This document shows positions 1 to 7,467 of a stretch of 21,468 nt of DNA, piece after piece; the stretch's first letter is position 1, and each line of letters opens with the position of its first letter. The DNA lies in assembly GCA_019119745.1 (NCBI GenBank), contig DWWI01000005.1, positions 1 to 21,468 of the forward strand, written 5' to 3'. The translations under genes were made by a program, and so were the position numbers. This stretch comes from Candidatus Mediterraneibacter gallistercoris. GTDB lineage: Bacteria; Bacillota_A; Clostridia; Lachnospirales; Lachnospiraceae. The notes below the pieces were generated by a model. That model did no database searches and was not told where the DNA came from. It saw nothing but the letters and a program-made list of their open reading frames with translations.

Positions 1-75
1 GAAAGATCCGGCCTCTTCTTCCAGACGCGAGATGATCTTGTCAAATTCAAGTTTGGTGAGTGTTTTCTGATTCAT
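1..75 (-). CDS. mutS2: MutS2 endonuclease, N-terminal fragment (runs off the window edge)
   Basis: Only the first 25 codons are visible, reading MNQKTLTKLEFDKIISRLEE and onward. This matches the usual start of MutS2, where the 'LEFDKII..L' pattern opens the N-terminal core. MutS2 proteins are ATPases with a C-terminal Smr nuclease domain that act in recombination control or ribosome rescue. None of those catalytic parts can be seen here. The start is supported by an AAAGGGG ribosome binding site at 81-87 on the minus strand, a few bases before the ATG. The gene is divergent from the HtrA-like gene. Identification rests on a short stretch and on family memory, so it is likely rather than certain. 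Confidence 0.72.
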   Translation of the reverse strand, partial: MNQKTLTKLEFDKIISRLEEEAGSF

Positions 76-129
76 ATATTCCCCTTTATATATATCGTCT
101 GCGCTAAGTCTGTCCCGGTATGGAACAAA

Positions 130-141
130 CTGAAATTTCAG
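130..141. promoter_or_regulatory. 12-bp perfect palindrome in the divergent mutS2/htrA spacer
   Basis: CTGAAATTTCAG is a perfect palindrome located between the two divergent start regions. It could be an operator for a dimeric regulator, or it could be chance in an AT-rich spacer. No known regulator motif was recognised. Confidence 0.25.
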
Positions 142-149
142 ATTGATAC

Positions 150-178
150 ATAATATTCTACCCCATTCTTTCAATAAA
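150..178 (-). promoter_or_regulatory. possible sigma-A promoter for mutS2
   Basis: On the minus strand a TATTAT -10 (150-155) lies 17 bp from a poor TTTATT -35 (173-178). A TTGAAA hexamer at 169-174 is an alternative -35 with a weaker -10. The position fits the divergent gene, but the match is modest. Confidence 0.3.
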
Positions 179-198
179 GAAAAGTCTTTTCCAAATGA

Positions 199-227
199 TT
201 GAACTATCCGCCTGAATCGGTTATACT
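199..227 (+). promoter_or_regulatory. sigma-A promoter for the htrA-like/yhaM/rlmD operon
   Basis: TTGAAC (199-204) and TATACT (222-227) are separated by exactly 17 bp. The expected transcription start is near 234, directly in front of the GGAGGAAA ribosome binding site at 235-242, so the 5' leader would be only about 15 nt. This also shows that the TTG at 199 is a -35 element, not a start codon. Confidence 0.75.
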
Positions 228-249
228 AGAATTCGGAGGAAACAGATCC

Positions 250-1542
250 ATGCCAGACGATAAAGATCAGATTCCAAAACCGGATGAAAGCCCGGAAGAG
301 AAGAAATATTCTTTTTTGCAAGAGACGATAAAACCAAAACCAATCAGCAGGCAGCAGCTCGCAAAACAGCTTGTGCGGATCGCGATATACGGCTTGATCC
401 TCGGAGCTTTTGCCTGCCTTGGTTTTTTTGCGCTTAAACCGTGGATGCAGGATCTGTTCAGAGGAAATCTTGAGACAGTGACTATCCCCGAAGATGAGGA
501 ACCGTCAGAAGACGAGGACGCTTCACAGGGAGAAGAAACGGATTCGGCAGCTGTTACAGAGGCAGAGGATTTCCAGCAGATCATAGACTCCATGAACGAA
601 AGAGCGGAAGAGGCAAAAAAAGGCATTGCCACAGTTCAGCAGGTCTCAGACCAGACGGACTGGGATGCCGAGATGACAGGTATCGGTCAGAGTGTAACAG
701 GAGTGATCACCGCGGATAACGGTCAGGAACTTCTGATTCTCGCAGACAGCTCCATCTGCACGGATGCGTCAGAGTGGACGGTTACGTTTGACGACGGGAA
801 AAGCTATACGGCTGCGCTTAAGAAACAGGACCTGAACACCGGTCTTGCCATGTTCAGTGTATCACGCGGAAATATCTCGGATACCACATGGAATGCGATC
901 AAAGTATCTGTACTGGGAAATTCAAATCTGGTAAAGCAGGGGGACGTCGTAATGGCCCTGGGCACTATGTTTGGTTATCCGGACGGAATGAGTTACGGAA
1001 TGATCAGCTCTGCGGATTATAAGACGGCGTTTTATGACGGAGAATGCGACGTCCTTGCGACGGATATCGTATCAGAGACACGGGGGACAGGCGTACTGTT
1101 CAATATAGACGGAGAGGTCATAGGACTGATCTCACCGACGGTCTGGAACGACAATGACAGCAATGCGGCAAACGCCTATGCCATCTCTGATCTGAAATCA
1201 GTGATAGAGATCATGGCAAACGGAGAGAGCGTGCCGTACATCGGGATTTACGGAACTACAGTGACGGCAGAGCTTGAGAAAAAGCAGGGAATGCCGTCAG
1301 GAGTGTATGTGGTGGATGTAGACCCGGATTCTCCGGCGATGGAGGCGGGAATCCAGAGTGGAGATATTATCTGCCAGGTCGGAGATGACAGTGTGTCCAG
1401 TATCATGACATATCAGAGCGCGGTCCTTAAGATAAAAGCCGGCGGACAGGTTACAGTCAGAGGAATGCGCCTCGGGGCAGACGGGTATGTAGATGTGAAG
1501 TTTACCGTAACGGCGGGAAGCAGGGAGCAGTCCGGCAAATAA
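250..1542 (+). CDS. HtrA/DegP-like membrane protein with PDZ domain and no catalytic triad
   Basis: This 430-residue protein has a cytoplasmic N-terminus, one membrane segment (about 42-62), an acidic linker (about 80-107), a trypsin-like HtrA domain (about 125-322) and a C-terminal PDZ domain (about 328-420). The fold aligns well with DegP, including 'VVMALGTMFGY', 'SYGMISS' and 'FNIDGEVIGL'. All three catalytic positions are changed. The NNH motif reads D166-S167-S168, the TDIA motif reads T197-G198-L199-A200, and the GNSGG loop reads R278-G279-T280-G281-V282. A working serine protease is therefore unlikely, and a sensor, chaperone or scaffold role outside the membrane is an inference. The ATG at 250 is chosen because GGAGGAAA (235-242) sits 7 bp upstream. 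It is first gene of a run with yhaM (42-bp gap) and rlmD. Confidence in the family is high; the function is unknown. Confidence 0.85.
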   Translation: MPDDKDQIPKPDESPEEKKYSFLQETIKPKPISRQQLAKQLVRIAIYGLILGAFACLGFFALKPWMQDLFRGNLETVTIPEDEEPSEDEDASQGEETDSAAVTEAEDFQQIIDSMNERAEEAKKGIATVQQVSDQTDWDAEMTGIGQSVTGVITADNGQELLILADSSICTDASEWTVTFDDGKSYTAALKKQDLNTGLAMFSVSRGNISDTTWNAIKVSVLGNSNLVKQGDVVMALGTMFGYPDGMSYGMISSADYKTAFYDGECDVLATDIVSETRGTGVLFNIDGEVIGLISPTVWNDNDSNAANAYAISDLKSVIEIMANGESVPYIGIYGTTVTAELEKKQGMPSGVYVVDVDPDSPAMEAGIQSGDIICQVGDDSVSSIMTYQSAVLKIKAGGQVTVRGMRLGADGYVDVKFTVTAGSREQSGK

Positions 1543-1584
1543 TCTGATCAGGACAATAACTTTAATTATAGAAAGAGGAACAAC

Positions 1585-2529
1585 ATGAGATATATTAACG
1601 GATTACATGAAGGCGAGACAATAAGGAATGTCTATCTCTGCAAGGGAAAACGTTCCGCGGAGACAAGGAACGGGAAACCTTACGACAATCTGATCCTGCA
1701 GGATAAGACAGGGACCCTGGACGGCAAAGTCTGGGATCCGAATTCTCAGGGGATTGCCGATTATGACGAGAAAGACTTTATCGAGGTCTATGGCGATGTG
1801 ATCAGCTACAACGGCAATCTCCAGCTCAACATCAGACAGATACGGAAAGCGGAAGAGGGCGAGTATGAGCCGGCCGACTATATGCCTACCACAGACAAGA
1901 ATGTAGAAAAGATGTATGCAGGACTGACGGCATATATCGGAAAGATATCAAATACGTGGCTGAGACAGCTCCTGGAATATTATTTTGTCAAAGATGAGGA
2001 ATTCATCAGGAAATTCAAAGCACATTCAGCCGCGAAGACAGTGCATCATGGGTTCTCAGGAGGACTTCTGGAGCATACGCTCAGCGTTGTCCACATGTGC
2101 GATTATTTCGCGGGAGCATATCCGATACTGAACAGAGACCTGCTGATCACCGCGGCAATCTGCCACGATATCGGCAAGATAAAAGAACTTTCTTCGTTCC
2201 CGGATAATGACTATACGGACGAGGGACAGCTTATAGGACATATCGTGATCGGCGTTGAGATGGTGGACGAGGCGATCCGGTCAATCCCGGATTTTCCAGA
2301 GCGCCTTGCAAATGAGCTGAAGCACTGTATCATCGCACATCACGGAGAACTGGAGTACGGCTCTCCGAAGAAGCCTGCCCTGGCAGAAGCGATGGCGCTC
2401 AATCTGGCAGACAATGCAGACGCCAAGATGCAGACTCTGACGGAGATATTTAAAGGGAAGACAGGAACAGAATGGCTGGGTTATAACAGGCTGTTTGAGT
2501 CGAACTTAAGAAGAACATCAGGAGCATAA
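1585..2529 (+). CDS. yhaM: 3'-5' exoribonuclease YhaM family (OB fold plus HD domain)
   Basis: The protein has 314 residues, the same length class as Bacillus YhaM. The N-terminal part (about 10-90) is an OB-type nucleic acid binding fold. The C-terminal part carries an HD metal-dependent phosphohydrolase domain, with His164 in 'GGLLEHTLSVV', the His194-Asp195 pair in 'CHDIGKIKELSS', the 'AHHGELEYGSPKKP' block near 251 and 'NLADNADAKM' near 273. Family members trim RNA from the 3' end in the cytoplasm using a divalent metal such as manganese. The start is supported by AGAGGAA at 1574-1580. The ribosome binding site for the next gene, rlmD, lies in the last codons of this one, so the two are probably translationally coupled. 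No broken motif was seen. Confidence 0.9.
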   Translation: MRYINGLHEGETIRNVYLCKGKRSAETRNGKPYDNLILQDKTGTLDGKVWDPNSQGIADYDEKDFIEVYGDVISYNGNLQLNIRQIRKAEEGEYEPADYMPTTDKNVEKMYAGLTAYIGKISNTWLRQLLEYYFVKDEEFIRKFKAHSAAKTVHHGFSGGLLEHTLSVVHMCDYFAGAYPILNRDLLITAAICHDIGKIKELSSFPDNDYTDEGQLIGHIVIGVEMVDEAIRSIPDFPERLANELKHCIIAHHGELEYGSPKKPALAEAMALNLADNADAKMQTLTEIFKGKTGTEWLGYNRLFESNLRRTSGA

Positions 2530-2530
2530 A

Positions 2531-3922
2531 ATGCAGAAAAATGATACAGCGGTTATCGAGATCACGGATATCGGTTCCGGCGGGGAAGGAATCGGGAAGG
2601 CTGACGGCTACACACTCTTTGTGAAGGACGCCGTGATCGGCGACAAAGCGGAAGTAAAGGTCATAAAGGCAAAGAAAAATTACGGTTATGCAAGACTTAT
2701 GAAAGTGATCGAGCCGTCCCCGTACCGGGTTGAGCCCAGATGCAGGTTCGCGCGCAGATGCGGAGGGTGCCAGATCCAGGAGATGTCCTATGACAGGCAG
2801 CTCGCGTTTAAAGAGCAGAAGGTACGGAGCAATCTGGAGCGCATCGGAGGCTTTGCGCCGGAGCTGATCGAGCGTATCATGGAACCGATCGTAGGAATGG
2901 AAGACCCGTTCGGTTACCGCAATAAGGCCCAGTTCCCGTTCGGAACGGATAAAGAAGGGAACCCGGTCACCGGATTTTATGCCGGACGGACTCATGATAT
3001 CATCGCAAATACAGACTGCGCCCTCGGAGTGCCGGTAAATAAAGAAATTCTTGAGATTGTTCTCGCTTTTATGAAGAAATATAAAATTCCATCCTATGAT
3101 GAGAAGACCGGAAAGGGGCTGATCCGCCATGCTCTGATCCGTTATGGATTTACGACGAAAGAGATTATGGTCTGTCTTGTGATAAACGGTACAGAGATTC
3201 CTCATGCAGAAGACCTGATTCAGACATTGACAACAATTCCGGGAATGACCAGCATCACAATCAGTGTGAACACACGCCGGACGAATGTGATCATGGGAGA
3301 TTCCTATGAGGTGCTGTGGGGACAGGGCTATATCACAGATTATATTGGCAAGATCAGATATCAGATCTCACCCCTGTCTTTTTATCAGGTCAATCCGGCA
3401 CAGACGGAAAAGCTGTATTCACTGGCTCTGGAATACGCGGGACTGAAAGGGGACGAGACGGTGTGGGATCTCTATTGCGGGATCGGCACGATCTCGTTAT
3501 TTTTGGCTCAGTGCGCAAAGAAAGTGTACGGAGTGGAGATCATACCGCAGGCGATCCGCGACGCGCGGGAGAATGCTCGGATAAACGGAATTGAGAACGC
3601 AGAGTTCTTTGTAGGAAAGGCGGAGGAAGTGCTGCCGGAATATTATGAAGAATATGCCCGGAAATACGGCGGCGAGACGGCGCAGGTAGATGTGATCGTG
3701 GTGGATCCGCCGCGCAAGGGCTGCGATGAGGTGCTTCTGGATACGATCGTGAAGATGGCGCCGGAGAAAGTGGTATACGTCAGCTGCGATCCCGCGACAC
3801 TGGCAAGAGACCTAAAAATATTGTACGGGAACGGATATGAACTGAAACAGGTCAGGGCCGTGGACCAGTTCCCGATGTCGGTACATGTGGAGACTGTGGC
3901 ATTATTGGATTTCGCACTTTAA
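2531..3922 (+). CDS. rlmD: 23S rRNA (uracil-C5) methyltransferase, RlmD/RlmCD (TrmA) family
   Basis: The protein has 463 residues. A TRAM RNA-binding domain occupies about residues 1-62. Cysteines 71, 77, 80 and 163 match the CX5CX2C...C ligands of the 4Fe-4S cluster in RumA-type enzymes. The SAM-binding motif is DLYCGIG (313-319), followed by DPPRKG (392-397). The catalytic nucleophile is Cys419 in 'SCDPATLARDL', and the general base is Glu454 in 'HVETV'. The enzyme methylates a uridine of 23S rRNA to m5U. Which position (747, 1939 or both) cannot be told from sequence, since Firmicute members vary. Its ATG follows the yhaM stop after one base, and the AGGAG Shine-Dalgarno sequence (2520-2524) is inside yhaM. 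No terminator is visible after its stop, so read-through into aroE is possible. Confidence 0.93.
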   Translation: MQKNDTAVIEITDIGSGGEGIGKADGYTLFVKDAVIGDKAEVKVIKAKKNYGYARLMKVIEPSPYRVEPRCRFARRCGGCQIQEMSYDRQLAFKEQKVRSNLERIGGFAPELIERIMEPIVGMEDPFGYRNKAQFPFGTDKEGNPVTGFYAGRTHDIIANTDCALGVPVNKEILEIVLAFMKKYKIPSYDEKTGKGLIRHALIRYGFTTKEIMVCLVINGTEIPHAEDLIQTLTTIPGMTSITISVNTRRTNVIMGDSYEVLWGQGYITDYIGKIRYQISPLSFYQVNPAQTEKLYSLALEYAGLKGDETVWDLYCGIGTISLFLAQCAKKVYGVEIIPQAIRDARENARINGIENAEFFVGKAEEVLPEYYEEYARKYGGETAQVDVIVVDPPRKGCDEVLLDTIVKMAPEKVVYVSCDPATLARDLKILYGNGYELKQVRAVDQFPMSVHVETVALLDFAL

Positions 3923-3926
3923 AGTA

Positions 3927-3955
3927 TTGAAGTATCATTATGATTGTGCTATACT
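3927..3955 (+). promoter_or_regulatory. sigma-A promoter for aroE
   Basis: TTGAAG (3927-3932) and TATACT (3950-3955) are separated by 17 bp. Transcription would start near 3962, giving a leader of about 31 nt. The GGAGGA Shine-Dalgarno sequence is at 3978-3983. Confidence 0.75.
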
Positions 3956-3992
3956 TGACGGGAACAAGTCTTGAATTGGAGGATGAACAGAC

Positions 3993-4868
3993 ATGGAAAG
4001 TAGAATCAGCGGACATACACAGCTTTATGCATTGATCGGATCTCCGGTGGGACATTCGGGTTCCCCGGCGATGTATAATTACAGCTTTGATAAACTCGGG
4101 ATCGACGCGGCATATCTTGCCTTTGACGTTCCGGTTGAAAAGACGGAGAAAGCAGTAGAGGCGCTGCGTACACTCCATGCGGGGGGATTCAATGTAACGA
4201 TGCCATGCAAGACAGCAGTGGCACAGCTTGTGGACAAGCTCTCACCGGCAGCGGAGCTGGTCGGAGCCTGCAATACGGTTGTGTTTGAGGAAGACGGTAC
4301 GATGACCGGACATATGACGGACGGAATCGGATTCGTGCGCAACCTTAAGGAGCACGGAGTTGATATCAAAGGGGAGAAAATCGTTCTCCTTGGTACAGGC
4401 GGCGCTGCTACGGCGATTGCGGTACAGGCGGCGCTGGACGGCGTGGCGGAGATCGCGATCTTTAACCGGAAAGATGAATTCTACGCAAACGGCGAGAAGA
4501 CAGTGGAGAAGATCAAAAAATCAGTACCGTCGATACAGAAAGTATATATTGAAGATCTTGACGATACAGAACTTCTGGGACAGGTGATCGCAGAGAGCGA
4601 TATCCTCATCAATGCAACCCGCGCGGGTATGAGCCCTATGCAGGACGTGATTCCGGTTCCGGCAGAGTTCCTTCGTCCGGAGCTGGCCGTTGCAGACGTA
4701 GTATATAATCCGAAGGAGACGCTTCTGATCAGAAAGGCAAAAGAAGCCGGCTGCCGTGCGGCTGTAGGCGGAAGCGGCATGCTTCTCTGGCAGGGAGTGG
4801 CCGCCTTTGAACTGTTCACAGGACAGGAGATGCCTGTGGAAGAAGTTCGGGAGAGATTCTTCGAGTAG
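3993..4868 (+). CDS. aroE: shikimate dehydrogenase
   Basis: The protein has 291 residues. It reduces 3-dehydroshikimate to shikimate with NADPH in the chorismate pathway. Shikimate-binding serines lie in 'GSPVGHSGSPAMYN' (Ser22, Ser24). The catalytic Lys73 is in 'NVTMPCK', with Asn94 in 'GACNTVV' and catalytic Asp110 in 'GHMTDGIGF'. The Rossmann loop is GTGGAAT (134-140), and 'FNRKD' (157-161) has the arginine typical of NADP preference. The C-terminal 'GMLLWQGVAAFELFTG' closes the active site. The start has GGAGGA nine bases upstream. The gene stands alone, away from other aro genes, has its own promoter, and ends in a strong bidirectional terminator. A quinate/shikimate dehydrogenase is a less likely alternative. 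Confidence 0.92.
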   Translation: MESRISGHTQLYALIGSPVGHSGSPAMYNYSFDKLGIDAAYLAFDVPVEKTEKAVEALRTLHAGGFNVTMPCKTAVAQLVDKLSPAAELVGACNTVVFEEDGTMTGHMTDGIGFVRNLKEHGVDIKGEKIVLLGTGGAATAIAVQAALDGVAEIAIFNRKDEFYANGEKTVEKIKKSVPSIQKVYIEDLDDTELLGQVIAESDILINATRAGMSPMQDVIPVPAEFLRPELAVADVVYNPKETLLIRKAKEAGCRAAVGGSGMLLWQGVAAFELFTGQEMPVEEVRERFFE

Positions 4869-4871
4869 AAA

Positions 4872-4928
4872 AACCCGGGAGCTTTTGGGACATTTTATCT
4901 GTCCCGAAAGTTACCGGGTTATTTTTAA
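4872..4928. terminator. bidirectional intrinsic terminator between aroE and murF
   Basis: Arms 4872-4892 and 4900-4920 form a stem of about 20 pairs with one G/A mismatch and a 7-nt loop. The outer pair is AACCCGG with CCGGGTT and the inner pair is GGGACA with TGTCCC. A T-rich run follows on the plus side (4919-4926), and the A-run at 4869-4873 gives a T-run on the minus side. It can therefore end both the aroE and the murF transcripts. Confidence 0.9.
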
Positions 4929-4938
4929 ATATAAGTTT

Positions 4939-6345
4939 TTATTCTTTTCTGCTGAGGCGCTCCACAATTTCAGGAAATTCCATACCGTGGGATGCTTTCA
5001 CGAGAATGGTGTCGCCTTCTCTGAGCACGTTTTTGGCATCTTCAAAGAATTCGGCTTTTGTCTTATAATGGTGTATTTCCATGCCGGCGGACGGAGTTCC
5101 ATTCTCAGCTTCTGTGCTGTTTACTGTCTCCCGGGCTCCGCGGGCGATTTCCGCGCTTAAATCTCCGATACAGATCAGGACGTTGATCCCTTTTTCTGCG
5201 GCGTGGACGCCCACATTATAGTGCATCTTCTTTTCGTCCGCCCCCAGTTCGAACATATCCCCCAGCACTGCGACGGTCCTTGTATCTGCATAGGCCAGTA
5301 CGTCTAAAGAAGACTTCATTGACGCCGGATTCGCGTTGTAGCAGTCGTCAATGACAGTGTAGTGTTTTCCTTCGATGAGGTTGTTGCGTCCTGCGATCGG
5401 CACGTTTGAGGCGATGCCCTGTGCAATTTCTTCGTCTGTCAGTCCGAGAGCGTATCCCACAGCGGTTGCGGCAAGCGCATTGTATACCATGTGTCTGCCC
5501 GGGATTGAGATATGGGCGTCAAATGAAGATACAGGAGTGACAAAGTGAACATCCGTACCTTTCAGTCCCCTGCCTGTGACCTGTTCTGCGTGGAACGGGC
5601 AGGAAGCGTCAAGCCCGAAACAGACCGGAGTGAGACCGTTCTGCGGAGTAAAGCCGCGCAGCTTATCGTCATCTCCGTTTACAATGATCGTGCCCTCCGG
5701 GTTCATGTAGTCGATCATCTCGGTCTTAGCTTTGAGAATTCCGTCTCTGGAGCCGAGACTTTCTATGTGCGCCACGCCGATGTTTGTAAACACACAGATA
5801 TCGGGGCGGGCAATTTTTGCCAGACGGGTCATCTCGCCGAAATTGCTGATCCCCATTTCCAGCACCGCTACTTCATGCTCCTCGCGGATATTGAATACTG
5901 TAAGCGGGAGCCCGATCTCGTTGTTAAAGTTGCCCTCTGTCTTGAGAACAGAATATTTCTGGGACAAGACGGATGCGATCATTTCTTTCGTGCTTGTTTT
6001 CCCTACGCTTCCGGAAATACCGACCACTTTGATATCCAGAGAACGGCGGTAATGCTCCGCGATATCTTTCAGCGCCTGTTCGCAGGACGCGACACGGATG
6101 TATGGATAATCCACATCGCCGAGATCCTGCTCGGAAACGGAACAGAGAGCCCCCTTTTCCATCACCTGAGGGATAAAAGAGTGGCCGTCTACCCGGGCGC
6201 CTTTGATTGCCACGAAGAGGCTGCCCTTTTCGGCCTTCCGGCTGTCGATAACAACGCCTGACACTTCGCGGGCCGCTGCAGCCGGATCACCGTGGTAGAC
6301 ACCGCCGCATGCCGCGGTAATTTCCTGTAATGACATATGTTTCAT
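4939..6345 (-). CDS. murF: UDP-N-acetylmuramoyl-tripeptide--D-alanyl-D-alanine ligase
   Basis: The protein has 468 residues and is the last cytoplasmic ligase of peptidoglycan precursor synthesis. It uses ATP to add D-Ala-D-Ala to the UDP-MurNAc-tripeptide. The three-domain Mur ligase layout is visible: an N-terminal UDP-binding domain (about 1-100), the ATP loop 'ISGSVGKTS' (110-118) with Lys116, then 'GNFNNEIGLPLTV' (138-150), 'EMGISNFGEM' (163-172) and 'TNIGVAHIESLGS' (187-199), and the MurF-specific 'DDCYNANPASM' near 333. The start (MKHMSL) is preceded by AGGAAAGGAA on the minus strand. The gene is 39 bp downstream of ddl, which makes its substrate, so the pair is functionally linked. 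It ends at the terminator shared with aroE. Confidence 0.95.
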   Translation of the reverse strand: MKHMSLQEITAACGGVYHGDPAAAAREVSGVVIDSRKAEKGSLFVAIKGARVDGHSFIPQVMEKGALCSVSEQDLGDVDYPYIRVASCEQALKDIAEHYRRSLDIKVVGISGSVGKTSTKEMIASVLSQKYSVLKTEGNFNNEIGLPLTVFNIREEHEVAVLEMGISNFGEMTRLAKIARPDICVFTNIGVAHIESLGSRDGILKAKTEMIDYMNPEGTIIVNGDDDKLRGFTPQNGLTPVCFGLDASCPFHAEQVTGRGLKGTDVHFVTPVSSFDAHISIPGRHMVYNALAATAVGYALGLTDEEIAQGIASNVPIAGRNNLIEGKHYTVIDDCYNANPASMKSSLDVLAYADTRTVAVLGDMFELGADEKKMHYNVGVHAAEKGINVLICIGDLSAEIARGARETVNSTEAENGTPSAGMEIHHYKTKAEFFEDAKNVLREGDTILVKASHGMEFPEIVERLSRKE

Positions 6346-6384
6346 AAAAGTCAGTTCCTTTCCTGTGTGATCCGTATATAATGC

Positions 6385-7443
6385 TCAGTCTGAGTACCGT
6401 GCTTCAATAGATTTCTGAATAATCAGTTCGCACAGATCACCGTATTCGATACCTGCCACTTTCGCTTCCTTTGGCAGCAGGCTGGCCGCGGTCATGCCCG
6501 GCAGCGTATTCATTTCCAGACAGTACAGATTTCCCTGGTCATCCAGAAGGAAGTCCGCGCGGCTGTAGACATTTAACTTAAGTGCGTGGAATGCCTTTAC
6601 GGTAAGTTCCATCATGCGCTCTTCGATATCTTTCGGAATATCGGCGGGGCAGACTTCATCGGTCGCGCCGTCCTGATATTTATTCGCATAGTCGAAGAAA
6701 CCTGTCTTCGGGATGATCTCGATGGGCGGCATTGCCTTTCCGTCGATGATGCCGCAGGCAAATTCCCGTCCTTTGATAAACGTCTCAATCACGACTTCAT
6801 CTTCATACCGGAAAGATTTTTCCAGTGCCTCTTCGTATTCATCTTCTGTATTGACAATATAAACGCCGATGCTGGAACCGCCGGAGCACGGTTTAACGAC
6901 CACCGGCAGTGAGAGACCCATAGATGCAAGTGAACGGTCTGCGTCGTTTTTGTGAAGACATACGCCGTCCGGAGTATCGATTCCCGCCTGGAGAAATACC
7001 TGCTTTGTAAATCCTTTGTCCATTGCGACCGCACATCCGAGGGAATCCGGTCCCGTATAACGGATACCGAGCAGGTCAAAGGTTGCCTGAAGCTTTCCGT
7101 TCTCACCTTCTCCGCCGTGGAGCCCGAGAAATGTGATGTCCGCCAGCCGGCAGAGTTCGATTACGTTCGGTCCGAGGAAACAGTCAGACTGGTCCGGCCG
7201 GGAGGCCTTGACGGCCGCGAGATCCGGTTCTTCCTCGCTGATGTTCTTCGCAATTTCCAGTCCGTGTCCGGGCATTGTGAATACATCCTCCAGATTCTCA
7301 GGTGCATTTTCAAGTCCCAGAAATACATCCAGAAGAAATGCATCGTGTCCTCTTTCCAACAGTGTCCGGCAGATCCCGGCAGCAGAGGCGAGAGAAACGT
7401 CCCGTTCTGTGCTTAACCCTCCGGCCAGTATGATAATTTTCAT
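6385..7443 (-). CDS. ddl: D-alanine--D-alanine ligase
   Basis: The protein has 352 residues and belongs to the ATP-grasp superfamily. N-terminal motif 'GGLSTERDVSL' (8-18) and 'LGLHGGEGENGKLQ' (106-119) bind the first D-Ala. The ATP-grasp part shows 'VVVKPCSGGSSIGV' (181-194), 'GREFACGI' near 225 and the metal-binding 'CLEMNTLPGM' (308-317). The omega-loop reads 'DYANKYQDG', with Tyr256 as in D-Ala-D-Ala enzymes rather than the vancomycin-resistance type. It joins two D-Ala with ATP to give the MurF substrate. An AAAGGAG Shine-Dalgarno sequence lies about 10 bases upstream of the start. It is 24 bp after pncB and 39 bp before murF, consistent with one transcript. The N-domain carries an acidic extra segment around residues 43-90 compared with the short DdlB type. 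Confidence 0.94.
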   Translation of the reverse strand: MKIIILAGGLSTERDVSLASAAGICRTLLERGHDAFLLDVFLGLENAPENLEDVFTMPGHGLEIAKNISEEEPDLAAVKASRPDQSDCFLGPNVIELCRLADITFLGLHGGEGENGKLQATFDLLGIRYTGPDSLGCAVAMDKGFTKQVFLQAGIDTPDGVCLHKNDADRSLASMGLSLPVVVKPCSGGSSIGVYIVNTEDEYEEALEKSFRYEDEVVIETFIKGREFACGIIDGKAMPPIEIIPKTGFFDYANKYQDGATDEVCPADIPKDIEERMMELTVKAFHALKLNVYSRADFLLDDQGNLYCLEMNTLPGMTAASLLPKEAKVAGIEYGDLCELIIQKSIEARYSD

Positions 7444-7467
7444 GATACTTATACTCCTTTATGATTT

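Noticed and set aside
199..249. In-frame TTG start for the htrA-like gene 17 codons upstream
   Set aside because: The TTG is the -35 hexamer of the promoter, and the ATG at 250 has the ribosome binding site.
2450..3205. A 251-codon frame antisense to rlmD
   Set aside because: It is a shadow of the rlmD coding sequence, with no ribosome binding site logic and no recognisable domain. Similar long antisense frames at 5545-6261 and 18270-18881 were dropped for the same reason.
6385..7443. Vancomycin-resistance type D-Ala-D-Lac or D-Ala-D-Ser ligase
   Set aside because: The omega-loop carries the Lys-Tyr pattern of D-Ala-D-Ala ligases, and the gene sits beside murF with no van genes.
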